Of a stretch of 64,000 bases of DNA, positions 1 through 9,575 are shown in pieces. The position numbers and the translations under genes were made by a program. How positions within the stretch are numbered: the stretch's first letter is position 1; every line of letters begins with the position of its first letter. Below the pieces are notes generated by a model that had not been told where the DNA came from, did no database searches, and saw only the letters and a program-made list of their open reading frames with translations. This DNA comes from Erinaceus europaeus (Eukaryota; Chordata; Mammalia; Eulipotyphla; Erinaceidae), in the NCBI RefSeq assembly GCF_950295315.1, contig NW_026647284.1:1-64000 (forward strand), read 5' to 3'.

Positions 1-151
1 ACTATCTGCCTGAAAATATTTGAATTTCCTATGGTGACATCCATCAGAACAGAAGTCATTTGAAGGGGGAAGGGGTCAGCAGCAATAGTGCTAAACAGAA
101 AGTCTGTATCTCCATCTAGGTGATGTCAAAAACACGAACTATATGCAATGT

Positions 152-213
152 TAATGAGTTGTACATTCAAAATTCATGCATTGCTCTACCTTGATATTTT
201 ATCTCAATAAATC
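152..213 (+). mobile_element. Possible ancient L1 3' end remnant
   Basis: The stretch reads like the end of old mammalian L1 elements: a 'gagttgtacattcaaaa' tract followed by 'ttttatctcaataaat'. It is short and diverged, so a chance match is possible. Confidence 0.35.
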
Positions 214-255
214 TCTAGGGGAAAAAGGCGAAGATTCCTTTAAACTCTCCAAGAT

Positions 256-395
256 ACACAGATAGATGGTTAGCACACATGTTAATGGTATCAAGTACAT
301 GGGCACGAGGACCTGGGTTCAAACCCCTGCTCTCCACCTGAAGGGGGTTAAGCTTCATGAGTGGTGAAGCAGGTCCTCAGAAGTCTCTGATTTTA
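256..395 (+). mobile_element. Type 2 tRNA-derived SINE, degenerate
   Basis: A B-box-like 'gacctgggttcaaacccc' is followed by 'cacctgaagggggttaagctt' and a gtgaagcaggt motif, the order seen in Type 2 copies elsewhere in the window. The A/T-rich tail is lost. It lies in NCKAP1 intron 9, antisense to the gene. Confidence 0.55.
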
Positions 396-589
396 ACCTG
401 TGGCATTACCTATAAAAGATAAGATCACCACTCTAGAAGGACAAATGTTCCAAAACAACTTGCTGGAACTGGTAAAATGGTACTGGCCTGTTTTCTTGCA
501 CAATATGGCCTTCTTCTAGCCCTGAAACTTCAGAAAGCCTACCAACTCATCTTCCCCAAAAGAAGATAAAATAACCAAAAGTTCCATAC

Positions 590-746
590 CCTCGGATGTT
601 TACAAACAAATCTTCTGCAGCTTTATGGATGTGGAAAACTTCATCACGAAAGAGAGAGAGGCAAGAGCTACTCTGAAGAGCTAGCTTCCAAAGGTTCAGA
701 GCTGTTGCGTCAGTATTTAGAATGCCATGGCACAAAATGAAGCCAA
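590..746 (-). CDS. NCKAP1: NCKAP1 coding exon 9 (last exon in window)
   Basis: Read on the minus strand, the exon follows a pyrimidine-rich acceptor ending AG at 748-747. Its first two bases (TT) complete the split Phe264 codon begun in exon 8. It then encodes residues 265-315, beginning GFILCHGIL and ending EDLFVNIR. It ends with two bases of the Gly316 codon before the donor GTATGG, whose GT is at 589-588. The 157-nt length fits the incoming and outgoing phases. The peptide matches human NCKAP1 as I remember it. The next exon lies beyond the left edge, so the gene is cut here by the window and not by mutation. Confidence 0.96.
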
Positions 747-839
747 CTTTGAATAGAAAGAAAAGTATATGCGAATTAGTAAGTATCTCAAAGCCAGATT
801 CATTCAGTTGCAGGAGAGAAACTTTAAAAAAAAAATACA

Positions 840-2222
840 GAGACACAATAATTAAGGCTGTCAGGTGACAAATAATGATGCTTATACATACAAGGTTGGC
901 TGCAACAATTTTCCTATACCTATGTATTTCAAAAAATTAAGCTTCTATTTATACATTGACCAAACAATAATAGCTTCACCTCAGAGTTGCGAAGGAAGCC
1001 ATTTTTAACAAATGAGTGAAAGACGATTTCAAAATGACTCATGAGCGCACAGTACAGTAATCATCACAGCTGATGAAATAACTGGCAGAGCGAGCTGCTC
1101 TACTGTTCCATGTCGGCAGGAGGCATAGTGAGTGGCATCTCAAACTTTCTCAGCAACTTGGCAAGTAAGTCACACATGTATGTACATATGATCTCAAGTC
1201 ACTGTCCTATCCATGGACAAGAACTGGTAGTAAGCTTTTATATTTGAAAAAAATGAAGATTCTACGACTTTCCTAATTGTAACACTATTCTAAAGTATTG
1301 GCACTAGACTTAGGCTCAACTATTAACCCTTAAGCTCCAATATTCTTTCAATCTAATTTGCTGCTGTCTACTGTAAAAATTCAGATACCTTTTACTATGT
1401 AAAAAGACTACACAAATGTCTGTTTGGTAACGTGCCCTTACACTAGACCATAAAGCTTTATCTGAGAAAATTTCACTGGGTTATTCAGTGACTAATATAG
1501 ATGAGGAATTGTACTAGGACAGTGACAAACCAATTCAATCTTCTATGAAATGTCCCTCCAATTTCAGAAGTCACTTCCACAAGACTCCTGTCTTAGTCGT
1601 TAACATATAACCTGTCATTTCTCTTTTTATGCTAACTTCAGCCTTCATTTAAAGGGGCCACTATGCAAGCAAGCTGACAAGGCCCAGATTGTGGACTCTC
1701 TCATGCAGAAAGTTATCCCCACTTCCCTGAAATCCCTGAAATATATAAAAGTGATTTTCATAGAGCAGGGCCTCTAAATACAAGCTAATTGTTCTGCATC
1801 ATCTCTAGATGAAGAAATGATTTAAACTAGTAAAAATATTTTCCTATCCCAGTTTTCTGTAGCACAGTTTCTATTTCTAAGAAATAAAATGCCTGTGTAG
1901 AAACTTAAAGCCTACTCACTCAAGAGAAACCATGCCACCTAGCCCTACTAACAAAATACTATCATACAATCTCTTTTCTCTGATAAAATAAGTAGAATTT
2001 CTTTTAAAGTTGAGCTTTGAAGGTTTTCTTGAGGAAATATAATGTAGGTCACGAGTGTCTGTCATTTGTCACCCACGAGGAGTAGGCTCTAATTCCACAT
2101 CTAGAAGACAGACTACCTGTCACCACAGTCGGTAAGAGGACTGAATGCATGTAGATGGCTTTTAGCAATGACTTTTAACTTAAAACCTGAGGGGTAGAAC
2201 AAAACTAACGCATTTTACTTAC
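840..2222. other. NCKAP1 intron 8, no further feature recognised
   Basis: Intron 8 spans 747-2222. I see no clear SINE, open coding stretch or simple repeat of note in it, which makes it one of the least repeat-invaded stretches of the locus. A faint old repeat could be missed by eye. Confidence 0.5.
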
Positions 2223-2271
2223 AGATAATCCATTTTTCCATTGCATCCAAAGAGAGATATTCACAAGGCAT
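2223..2271 (-). CDS. NCKAP1: NCKAP1 coding exon 8
   Basis: This 49-nt exon has acceptor AG at 2273-2272 and donor GT at 2222-2221 (GTAAGT). It encodes MPCEYLSLDAMEKWII (residues 248-263) plus the first base of Phe264. The Met at its start is internal: exon 7 joins it in phase 0 to read ...SDT-MPCEY..., as in the human protein. Confidence 0.96.
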
Positions 2272-2361
2272 CTTAAAAAAAAAAGTTATTTATGATTAAA
2301 AGATACTAAAATATGCATTGAGTTGCTCTCCTCTTATTTTTGATAATTTTCAGTATCTAAT

Positions 2362-2580
2362 TTTTAAAAATGTATTATTTACTTTGAATAGAGATAGAGA
2401 GAGGTTGAGAGGGAAGGGGGAGACAGAGAAGGGAAGAGAGAGACACCTGCAGCCCTGTTTCACCACTTTATCTGAAACCTCCCACCCCCCACCCCCACCC
2501 CCACAGGTGGGAACCAGGGGTTTGAACCTGGGTCCTTGTGCACTGTATTGTGCAACCTGTCTCCATCATCCAGTCCCCCC
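2362..2580 (-). mobile_element. Type 2 SINE
   Basis: Reverse complement: B box 'aacctgggttcaaacccctg', a CT-rich body and an AAATAAT-type tail. The middle is stretched by a CCCACCCCCA tract at about 2487-2504. It lies in NCKAP1 intron 7 in the gene's sense orientation. Confidence 0.85.
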
Positions 2581-2969
2581 AATTCTTGACTTAAACACAC
2601 CATAGCAAATTTGAAAAGCTGAATAAATACTTGTCTGTTTCACAGTTTGCTATATTGAAAAGAATACAATTCTAGTCAAGTTAAAAAAGATTTATATTCA
2701 TAGATATTCACTGTCACAATTAAATCACTATGTGTGTGTGTATTCTATGTATACCTAACATAATAGGAAAAAAATTGAAAAGAAATATAACAGACTATAA
2801 AATTCATTTTTTCTAGTTAGTAAGTTCTAGAGTGATTTGTGGTTTTTTCTTAATAATTTTCTTCACCTTCCAAATTTTTTCCCATGAAAATGAAACTTTG
2901 AATTTAAAAAGATAACACTAAGTATATTAATTTAGCAACAGAATCTAGAAAATTAAAAATTTAAAGTTG

Positions 2970-3182
2970 TTTTTTTTTTGAAATCTTTATTTATTTTGAA
3001 TAGAGACAGAAATTGTGAGGGGGAGGGGATATAGTGCAGAAGAGAGACAGAGAGACACCTGCAGCCCTGTTTCACTACTCGTGAAGCCTTCCCCCTACAG
3101 GTGGGGACCAGGGGCTTGAACCCGGATCCTTGCACACTGTAAAGTGCGCACTTAACCAGGTGCGCCACCACCTGGCCCCCCC
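2970..3182 (-). mobile_element. Type 2 SINE
   Basis: On the minus strand it has the gccaggtggtggcgcacctg head, B box 'ccgggttcaagcccctg', a CT-rich body and an AAATAAATAAAG tail ending in an A run. It is the second sense-oriented SINE in intron 7. Confidence 0.9.
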
Positions 3183-3330
3183 CAAAAGTTAAAGCTTTAA
3201 CTAGACTTTCACAATAAATTTCTGATAATGTGATAATAAATAGAAGAAAAACCACAACAGCACTTGTTACCTATTAATTTTTAAAGTATCTACTTGACTT
3301 TCATTCAAAAATGTAAAAATCAAACCATAC

Positions 3331-3468
3331 AGTGTCAGACTGAGCAGGATTGAGCATAGTACTGGGCGCACTGATCAGACTCAGTAACTGGGCATTCCTC
3401 CACTGGTCAGCTGATAGATTCCTTCGAGGATACACCATCTGAAGAGAAATTAGTGCATCTGAAAGAGA
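3331..3468 (-). CDS. NCKAP1: NCKAP1 coding exon 7
   Basis: Acceptor AG is at 3470-3469 after a TTTTAC tract, and the donor GTATGG has its GT at 3330-3329. The 138 nt are phase 0 at both ends and encode 46 residues (202-247), starting [10 protein letters not shown] and ending LNPAQSDT, matching the human protein as I recall it. Reading on past the donor gives only a short intronic extension before a stop. Confidence 0.97.
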
Positions 3469-3865
3469 CTGTAAAACACAGAAGAAAATATATGAGTAAG
3501 AATGCCTTCCCCTTCTCAACTTAAATTCCAACTACAGTTGCTATGATGTGATCTAATGATGTGATCGTGAAACAGACTCAAATCACATTTTCTATGATAT
3601 GAAATGGGCTGTTTCCCAAATCAATTTCATTTCATTTATTTTATTTTATGGTAGTTTGATATGATAGGCTCTGTCTCCAGGAAAAAGGTCAGTTGAGGAA
3701 ATCATGTTACTTTCTAGAGGTCAAAATATTGGACAATCTTTGGAGCTTCATTTTAAAAGGGATAGGGAGCCCAGTGTGAGTCCTCGCTGTGTCATTTTTA
3801 CTCTGATAGTTCTCACTGAAAGGAAAAAAAAAAAGAAAAAAAAATCCTTAAGATTATATATAACC

Positions 3866-4110
3866 AGAGAGTAGGGTGGTAGCACAGCGTGTTAAGTGCA
3901 CGTGGTGCAAAGCCAAGGACCGGCGTAAGGATCCTGGTTCGAGCCCCCACCTGCAGGGGGATCGCTTCACAGGCGGTGAAGCAGGTCTGCAGGTGTCTAT
4001 CTTTCTCTCCCCCTCTCTCCATTTCTCTCTGTCCTATCCAACAACAACAATAAAACAAGGGCAACAAAAGAGAATAAAATAAATTTAAAAAATATAAAAA
4101 AAGATTAACA
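3866..4110 (+). mobile_element. Type 1 SINE without the 60-nt tail module
   Basis: It shows the tRNA-like head, B box 'ctggttcgagccc', the doublet gtgaagcaggtctgcaggtg, a CT-rich body and an ACAACAACAATAAAACAAGGGC tail running into A/T. It lies antisense in NCKAP1 intron 6. Confidence 0.92.
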
Positions 4111-4426
4111 AGTAACATCATACTTATTCCTAAAAAAATAAAATAAAATCTAATAAACATAGTGAATTGCTAAACCTCTATTTGCCATTTGGTCTGTTAA
4201 TTATATTTTCATTATCAAGGTATTAATGTTTCATCTTCTCTATTTCCTACTTACTTTATTCTCTTTGCTTGTCCCTGCTTACTAGATATTCCAAACACAG
4301 TGATTATTTAATCTGATAGTACATAATTTGCCAAGGGAGTTTGTGTAGAATCCAGAATATTTACCTGAAGTATAAAAAACCCTAATATTTGGAAGGACCT
4401 AGGAATCTATATTTTTACTTTACTTC

Positions 4427-4451
4427 ACCAAATGATCCTCAATATATTTCT
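4427..4451 (+). repeat. Target-site duplication, left copy (RPL21 retrocopy)
   Basis: These 25 bp match 5114-5138 at 24 of 25 positions (A versus G at one site). The copy abuts the poly-T, which is the retrocopy's A tail read on the other strand. Confidence 0.93.
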
Positions 4452-5113
4452 TTTTTTTTTTTTTTTTTTTTTTAGTTCTGATGTTTTATTAAGTTTTTAT
4501 ATTGCTCATGCCATGAATTCATAGGGAATGGACTCCAGCAGCTCTGCTTCCTTTCCATTGGTTCTCACAAAGTGTGCTCCTCTGGGGGGGGGGGGGGGGG
4601 GGAGGCAGGCTAGCGCTGCAGTTGAACCCAATTTCCCTTCTCTTTGGCTTCCTTTTTTTCTGATCATTTTCCTCCACACGTTTCAAGAAGCTGTCTCTGC
4701 TCTTAGAGTGCTTAATATGCTCACTATGAACATGAATTCTCTTGGCAAGAATCTTGTCCTCGACTTGTTTGCTTACAACAATACCAAAAGCATGCTGGGT
4801 AACACTGTAGACTCCTCCAGTTTTGCCATGATGACGTTTGTGGGGCACTCCTTTTTGAACAATGCCCATGCCCTTTATATCTACAGTATCATCTTTCTTA
4901 TAGATCCGCATACATGTGGCCAAAGGAACAACTCCATGTTTTCTAATCGGCCTAGAGAACATACAGCGGGTTCCTGTCCTCTTTCCCTTTGTGTTAGTCA
5001 TTCTGGCGATTTACTGTGCGCAGTCTCCAGAGCCCACAGCACTTCCTCCATAGCCACGAGGCCACACCCCAAGCCGGTAGAACACTGGGCGCCAGGAGCC
5101 GTACCTGAGACGT
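4452..5113 (-). pseudogene. RPL21: Processed pseudogene of ribosomal protein L21 (eL21)
   Basis: On the minus strand, starting at 5001, an open stretch begins MTNTKGKR and continues with recognisable L21 segments such as [10 protein letters not shown] and [16 protein letters not shown]21 is a 160-residue protein of the large ribosomal subunit. The copy has no introns, has AATAAA at 4490-4485 and ends in an A tail (poly-T at 4452-4473). It is bounded by a 25-bp target-site duplication. It is broken: a one-base loss after the 'NDQKK' stretch shifts the frame, a TAG replaces a Gln-type codon in the original frame, and a run of 19 C (plus-strand G at 4584-4602) has expanded in the C-terminal region. 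The original stop is recognisable at 4508-4506. About 110 nt of leader precede the ATG inside the duplication. It lies in NCKAP1 intron 6 in the host's orientation. Confidence 0.95.
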
Positions 5114-5138
5114 ACCAAATGATCCTCAATGTATTTCT
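5114..5138 (+). repeat. Target-site duplication, right copy (RPL21 retrocopy)
   Basis: This is the partner of 4427-4451. Read on the minus strand, the duplication starts after TTT with AGAAAT, close to the L1 endonuclease preference TT/AAAA. That fits L1-mediated retroposition. Confidence 0.92.
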
Positions 5139-5502
5139 AAATTAAACTAATGTTAGCAAATCCACTGATGAGTCTTTCTACTGCAACTCATAGATAGCGA
5201 GCGTTAACCATCAAGAAAAATAATCTAGATTAGAAAATAACTGGTCCAATCCAAATGAACAATTCTCTCCTCGAGTAGTTATAATAGCTAGTATATTTCA
5301 ATAACTATAAATAGCTTTAAAAAGTTATGAAGTAGCTGATAAAAATGAGGCATAAAAACTCAGAAAAGCCAGATGGGTCCTGAGAAAAAGAAAGAAAGAA
5401 AAAAAAAAAGAGAGAGTAGGAAAAGCCATTCAGGGACAGGAGACTTATTACCCAACTCAGAGATAGGAGGTGACATTCGGCCTTCCACCAACCAGCTCTC
5501 AC

Positions 5503-5593
5503 CTTGCTATGGGGTACAAATTCTTCCATCATCTTCTTTAAAGGGTTTTCATAATCCACAATCATCTGGCCAAGGCGTGGGTATTCTCGGTCA
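5503..5593 (-). CDS. NCKAP1: NCKAP1 coding exon 6
   Basis: Acceptor AG is at 5595-5594 and the donor GTGAGA has its GT at 5502-5501. The first base, T, completes Ser171 (AG from exon 5). Thirty codons follow, starting [10 protein letters not shown] and ending EEFVPHSK (residues 172-201). The exon is 91 nt, which agrees with the phase-2 exit of exon 5. The 394-nt intron before it is half filled by a hexanucleotide repeat. Confidence 0.97.
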
Positions 5594-5675
5594 CTTAAAA
5601 CAGGCAGATACAATTTGAATAGGTAAATTATCAGATTGAGAATTTCAGACACACACAAGGCAGAGAAGAGTTGAG

Positions 5676-5851
5676 AGAGGGAGAGGGAGAGGGAGAGGGA
5701 GAGGGAGAGGGAGAGGGAGAGGGAGAGGGAGAGGGAGAGGGAGAGGGAGAGGCAGGGGCAGGGGCAGGGGCAGGGGCAGGGGCAGGGGCAGGGGCAGGGG
5801 CAGGGGCAGGGGCAGAGGGAGAGGGAGAGGGAGAGGGAGAGGGAGAGGGAG
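5676..5851 (+). repeat. Three-block hexanucleotide array, (GGGAGA)n-(GGGGCA)n-(GGGAGA)n
   Basis: GAGGGA units run to about 5751, GGGGCA units from about 5752 to 5813, and GAGGGA units return to about 5851. The array lies wholly inside NCKAP1 intron 5. In the pre-mRNA it is a pyrimidine-rich (UCCCUC)n/(UGCCCC)n tract ending about 80 nt before the exon 6 acceptor. Confidence 0.97.
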
Positions 5852-5987
5852 GAAAGTAAAGAAAAGAGCACCACCCAACTGGGACATGGTGGTGCCAGGG
5901 ACTGAGCTGAGGTCTCTGTTGAGCCCAAGTGCTCACCAAGGAGCTAGCTTCCCTCACAAACATCTCTACAATTGCACTGACATCTAC

Positions 5988-6130
5988 CTTGCTCCATGGG
6001 TCATTTCATGCGCATAGTTGTATAGTCCAATGATTGCCTTCCTCTCTTCAATTCGGGACAGCAGTATCATTAGTGTTGTGTAGGTTATGATCAAATCTAA
6101 GTAGTTCTTTGTTAAATCAAAGTTTACAGT
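5988..6130 (-). CDS. NCKAP1: NCKAP1 coding exon 5
   Basis: Acceptor AG is at 6132-6131 (CCCCCTAG) and donor GT at 5987-5986 (AAG|GTAGAT). The 143 nt encode 47 residues (124-170), starting [10 protein letters not shown] and ending HEMTHGA, plus AG of Ser171. It matches the human helical N-terminal region as I remember it. Confidence 0.97.
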
Positions 6131-6259
6131 CTAGGGGGGAAAAAAAGATTGTTAATCCTTTCTTATTTCACAAACTTTTGCTCAGAAGGTTGAAAAGCTT
6201 TTATTTTCTTTAGTTTCCCTCCTCCAGCTTAGTTTTGAAAACTAGGTGTGCAAGTAAAG

Positions 6260-6304
6260 AATATATATATATATATATATATTATGTATATAATATATAT
6301 ATAT
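6260..6304 (+). repeat. (AT)n microsatellite
   Basis: AT/TA dinucleotides run with a short ATTATGTATATA interruption. It is in NCKAP1 intron 4. Confidence 0.9.
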
Positions 6305-6869
6305 TTTTTAAAACATAAACACACACACATATCTTCATGAAAGATAAGAATTTCCTATTGATTTTTATCCCTATGCCTAAAATTCTACTTTTTTCCTTCC
6401 ACCAAAAACATGATTAAGTTTTGGAGTACAGTAACAGCTATATGTATGGCACAATTCAATGAATGAGTTTATAACTACACGATTCGAACTAGCAAAGTTT
6501 AAAAGTCTAACCCAAACCAGTATAACAAACAGTACACAGCACATGACCCAGGTTTGAGCCTGGCCCCTAACTGCACTGAAAGTTTCAGTATTGTGGTCTT
6601 TCCTCTCTCGCTCTCTCTACTGGGGGTTAGGGGGGCAGGAAACTAAGTCTGTGGAATATTCATAAGGAAGTAATTCCCATTAAGTCAGTGAAGATGCTTT
6701 TGCACTTCAAATTCTTGTATTTATAATTGTCTAAGGAAAGTTCTATCGAGTATACCCATTAGAGAGAAAAAGCATTATCTGCTTAGTTTTTAAGTGGGCC
6801 TACTGAACTGTTAAACGCAACGGCAATTCTCCAATACATATAAACTGACAAATAACTAAGTAGAAAATC

Positions 6870-7025
6870 TAGGGCTAGGGAGATAGTATGATGCTTATTC
6901 AAATGACTTCCATGCCTGAAGCTCTAAAGTCCCAGGTTTAATCTCCAGCACCACTATAAGCCAGTTGAGCACTGCTCTGGTCCCTCTCTGTGTATCTCTC
7001 TCATTAAAGTAAATAAAACATTAAA
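6870..7025 (+). mobile_element. Type 4 tRNA-like SINE
   Basis: It has the head gggagatagtatgatgctta, then 'catgcctgaagctctaaag', B box 'ccaggtttaatctccagca', and a tail ending in AAGTAAATAAAACATT. It lies in intron 4. Confidence 0.75.
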
Positions 7026-7035
7026 GAGAGAATAC

Positions 7036-7205
7036 AGCTGGGGAGATAGCCCAGAGACAGTGCATAGAACTTACAAGTCTGAAAGGCCAGTTTCTACCAC
7101 CAGCATCAGCATCATATATGCCATAACTGATCAGTGCTCTAGTCTCTTTCTTATCTCTTTCTCTTCCCAGCCACCCCCTTCTCTCATAAAATTTACACCT
7201 TTAAA
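7036..7205 (+). mobile_element. Diverged tRNA-like SINE
   Basis: 'ctggggagatagcccagaga' resembles a Type 4 head and 'actgatcagtgctctagtct' resembles the Type 4 3' part. The B box is degraded. Confidence 0.5.
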
Positions 7206-7219
7206 GATATAAAACTTTC

Positions 7220-7312
7220 AAGGGACCAGGTGCTGGTTCACCTGGTAGAGCACACATATTGATATGCACAAGAACTAGAGTTCAAAGCCCCAGTCCCCAC
7301 CTGGTCTCTACA

Positions 7313-7315
<3 letters not shown>
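7220..7315 (+). mobile_element. Type 2 SINE, 3'-truncated into a microsatellite
   Basis: The Type 2 head (gaccaggtgctggttcacct), a B-box-like 'agagttcaaagcccc' and 'gtccccacctgg' are followed directly by (TG)n in place of the CT-rich body. Confidence 0.6.

Positions 7316-7380
<65 letters not shown>
7316..7380 (+). repeat. (TG)n microsatellite
   Basis: This is an uninterrupted TG run of about 65 nt at the truncated end of a SINE in intron 4. Confidence 0.97.
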
Positions 7381-7383
<3 letters not shown>

Positions 7384-7421
7384 CAGACAAACAGAAAAAT
7401 ATTTTTAAGTACTTAGCATAT

Positions 7422-7762
7422 TTTTTTTTTTGCCTCCAGGGTTATCACTGGGGCTTGGTGCCTGTACTACGAACCCACTACTCCTAGAGGCTATTTTTTC
7501 CCCTTTGTTGACCTTGTTGTTTATTGTTGTGGTTATTATTGTTGTTATTGATGTCATCGTTGGATAGGACAGAGAGAAATGGAGAGAGATGAGGAAGATA
7601 GAGAGGGAGAGAGAAGGACAGACACCTGCAGACCTGCTTCACCACTTGTGAAGTGACTCCCCTGCAGGTGGGGAGCCGGGGGCTCGAATCAAGACCCTTA
7701 TGCCGGTCCCTGCGCTTTGCATCATGTGTGCTTAACATGCTATGCTACTGCCTGGCCCCCCA
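7422..7762 (-). mobile_element. Type 1 SINE with 60-nt tail module
   Basis: On the minus strand: tRNA-like head, B box 'gattcgagcccccggctccc', the gaagcaggtctgcaggtgtc motif, CT-rich body, ACAACAATAATAACC tail, then the 60-nt module (7432-7491, gcctcc...ctagaggc) and an A run. It is sense-oriented in intron 4. Confidence 0.93.
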
Positions 7763-8054
7763 CTTCTCCTATTTTTAAAAGACTATTTTATATATATGCA
7801 TAATAGAAAGACTCAGAGCACCAACTACCTCTCACAAATGTTCATGTATTCAAGTCCTGTGTTCTAGGGCTTGAGTGAACTATCTGTATTTAAACTCTTT
7901 ACTTTAAAACCAGCTAAAAAAAAAAAAAAGGCCATTTTCTAATGCTAGAACACTATGTGCAAGTTATATAAACGTCTCGCAAAAGCATCTGGCACATTTA
8001 GTACTACTGGGAACACATAGGGAAATTGAAAATCTTTATGAAAATGACACTTAC

Positions 8055-8111
8055 AATATCAAAGAAGACTTGGCAAACATCAATAGTATTCAGCAACTCA
8101 CAAACATGATC
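8055..8111 (-). CDS. NCKAP1: NCKAP1 coding exon 4
   Basis: Acceptor AG is at 8113-8112 (TTTCCAG) and donor GT at 8054-8053 (GTAAGTG). The 57 nt are phase 0 at both ends and encode [19 protein letters not shown] (residues 105-123). Only 171 nt of intron 3 separate it from exon 3. Confidence 0.97.
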
Positions 8112-8282
8112 CTGGAAATAAAGTATCATTTTAATAATTCATCTATAAAAATTAAATTCAGAGAATATACAAAAGAGGGTGTGTTTTAAAACTGAGTTCA
8201 AAGGAATTCTAATTGTACTATCTACAAACAGTAATTAACAAATCCATCTCTGAAATACTAAATTTCATATCAAAACACGTAC

Positions 8283-8375
8283 CTTAAATTCCATCACATC
8301 TACAAATGTGAAGTAATATAATGCCAGATTTTTCAGAATCTCTGATTTTTCTTTCTGCAGTTGTGCTAGCTGTTG
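8283..8375 (-). CDS. NCKAP1: NCKAP1 coding exon 3
   Basis: Acceptor AG is at 8377-8376 (CACAG) and the donor GTACGTG has its GT at 8282-8281. The 93 nt encode 31 residues (74-104), starting [10 protein letters not shown] and ending VDVMEFK, in phase 0. It follows intron 2, the longest intron in the window at about 19.3 kb. Confidence 0.97.
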
Positions 8376-8379
8376 CTGT

Positions 8380-9100
8380 GAAGACAAAATTACAACACAT
8401 TGTTCACAGAAAACAAAAGCAATTTCTCTACAAAATATCTTCTCTTATGATTGCTATATGGAAGCAGAAGCTTTAGGAACAATGTTTATAGGTAATTAGG
8501 GCTTTTAAAAAAAAAGTACTTGAGACAGCAATAGCTAATAGTGATCAGCAACTGACAGTGTGAGGCTAAAAAACAAGGCAAAGCAGATTAGTACCAAGCT
8601 ATCCCACTACTGAAGAAAACTGAGAGATGGTAGGGAAAAATAACCATCAAACTCTTCCAAAAAAAAAAATCAAACTCATGAGCATGGTCACACTACTAGA
8701 AGTGGGAAGAAAGAAAATGAGAAATAGTTTAACTTACACTACGGAAAACAATATGCTTTATAAGTTTGGAACTTACCAAAAAAGAACATCCAGGCAAAGC
8801 CACGTTACGCATGCAAAATAAAATGTAGATACAAACATAAAATACAGTAACGGTGCCCTGACCAGGTTCACAAAACACAATAATATATTGAACAAAAGCA
8901 AAAACTGTAATGGAAAAGAAATGAAGAAGAAGCAGAACTCGAGTTAACACACCGGTCAACACACGAGAGAGGAAAATGTGAAAGCAAAAGACAGATACTG
9001 CTTCAAAATCAACTGTGACTACATTTACAGAAGTCCTGCGCTTCCTTTTGAACATTTTCGTGTATTTCCTGAAAGAATCCAGCACACTCTTGTTTGCTTG
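8380..9100. other. NCKAP1 intron 2, exon 3-proximal part; nothing recognised
   Basis: This is A/T-rich intronic sequence. Short translations in it show no recognisable domain, and I see no clear repeat until the SINE at 9103. Confidence 0.45.
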
Positions 9101-9102
9101 TT

Positions 9103-9330
9103 CTGCCTCCAGGGTTATGGCTGGGGCCGCGGCTCCTGGCTGCCTTTTTTTTTTTTTTTTAATTGGATAGGACAGAAATGGAGAGAGGAGGAGAGACAGA
9201 GAGACATCTGCAGACCTGCTTCACCTCTTGTGACGCAACCCTCCTGAAGGTGGGGAGCCGGGGGCTCAAACCCAGATCCTTGAGCTTCATATTATGTGCA
9301 CTTAACCCGGTGCGCCACCGCCCGGCCCCC
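9103..9330 (-). mobile_element. Type 1-like SINE, internally deleted
   Basis: On the minus strand: head ggccgggcggtggcgcaccg, B box 'tgggtttgagcccccggctc', the gcaggtctgcagatgtc motif, 'ctgtcctatccaatt', an A run, and a shortened tail module (cctggaggc side near 9105). The ACAACAA segment is missing. Confidence 0.85.
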
Positions 9331-9575
9331 ATCCAGTATGTCTAATGCTCCATTTCATAAGAATATAACATCAAGGGAACTCCCTCCCCCCGCAAAAAAT
9401 AAAATAAAATAAAACTATAAAAAGGCTATTTAAAACAGCAAGCACATGGGTCGGCATATCCAAATAGTGCAGTCCTGGAATAGGCTACAGGGAGAGCTGG
9501 GTGGTGGTGGGGTGTGTGCTGTGAAGCTATGACCTGCAACCCTACAACCTTGTAACCTGCACAATAGTTACGTAA

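Noticed and set aside
4528..5145. 205-codon plus-strand open frame
   Set aside because: It is the opposite strand of the RPL21 retrocopy and has no resemblance to a protein.
5631..5963. Pro-Ala/Pro-Ser/Pro-Leu repeat frames
   Set aside because: They are low-complexity readings of the intron 5 hexanucleotide array.
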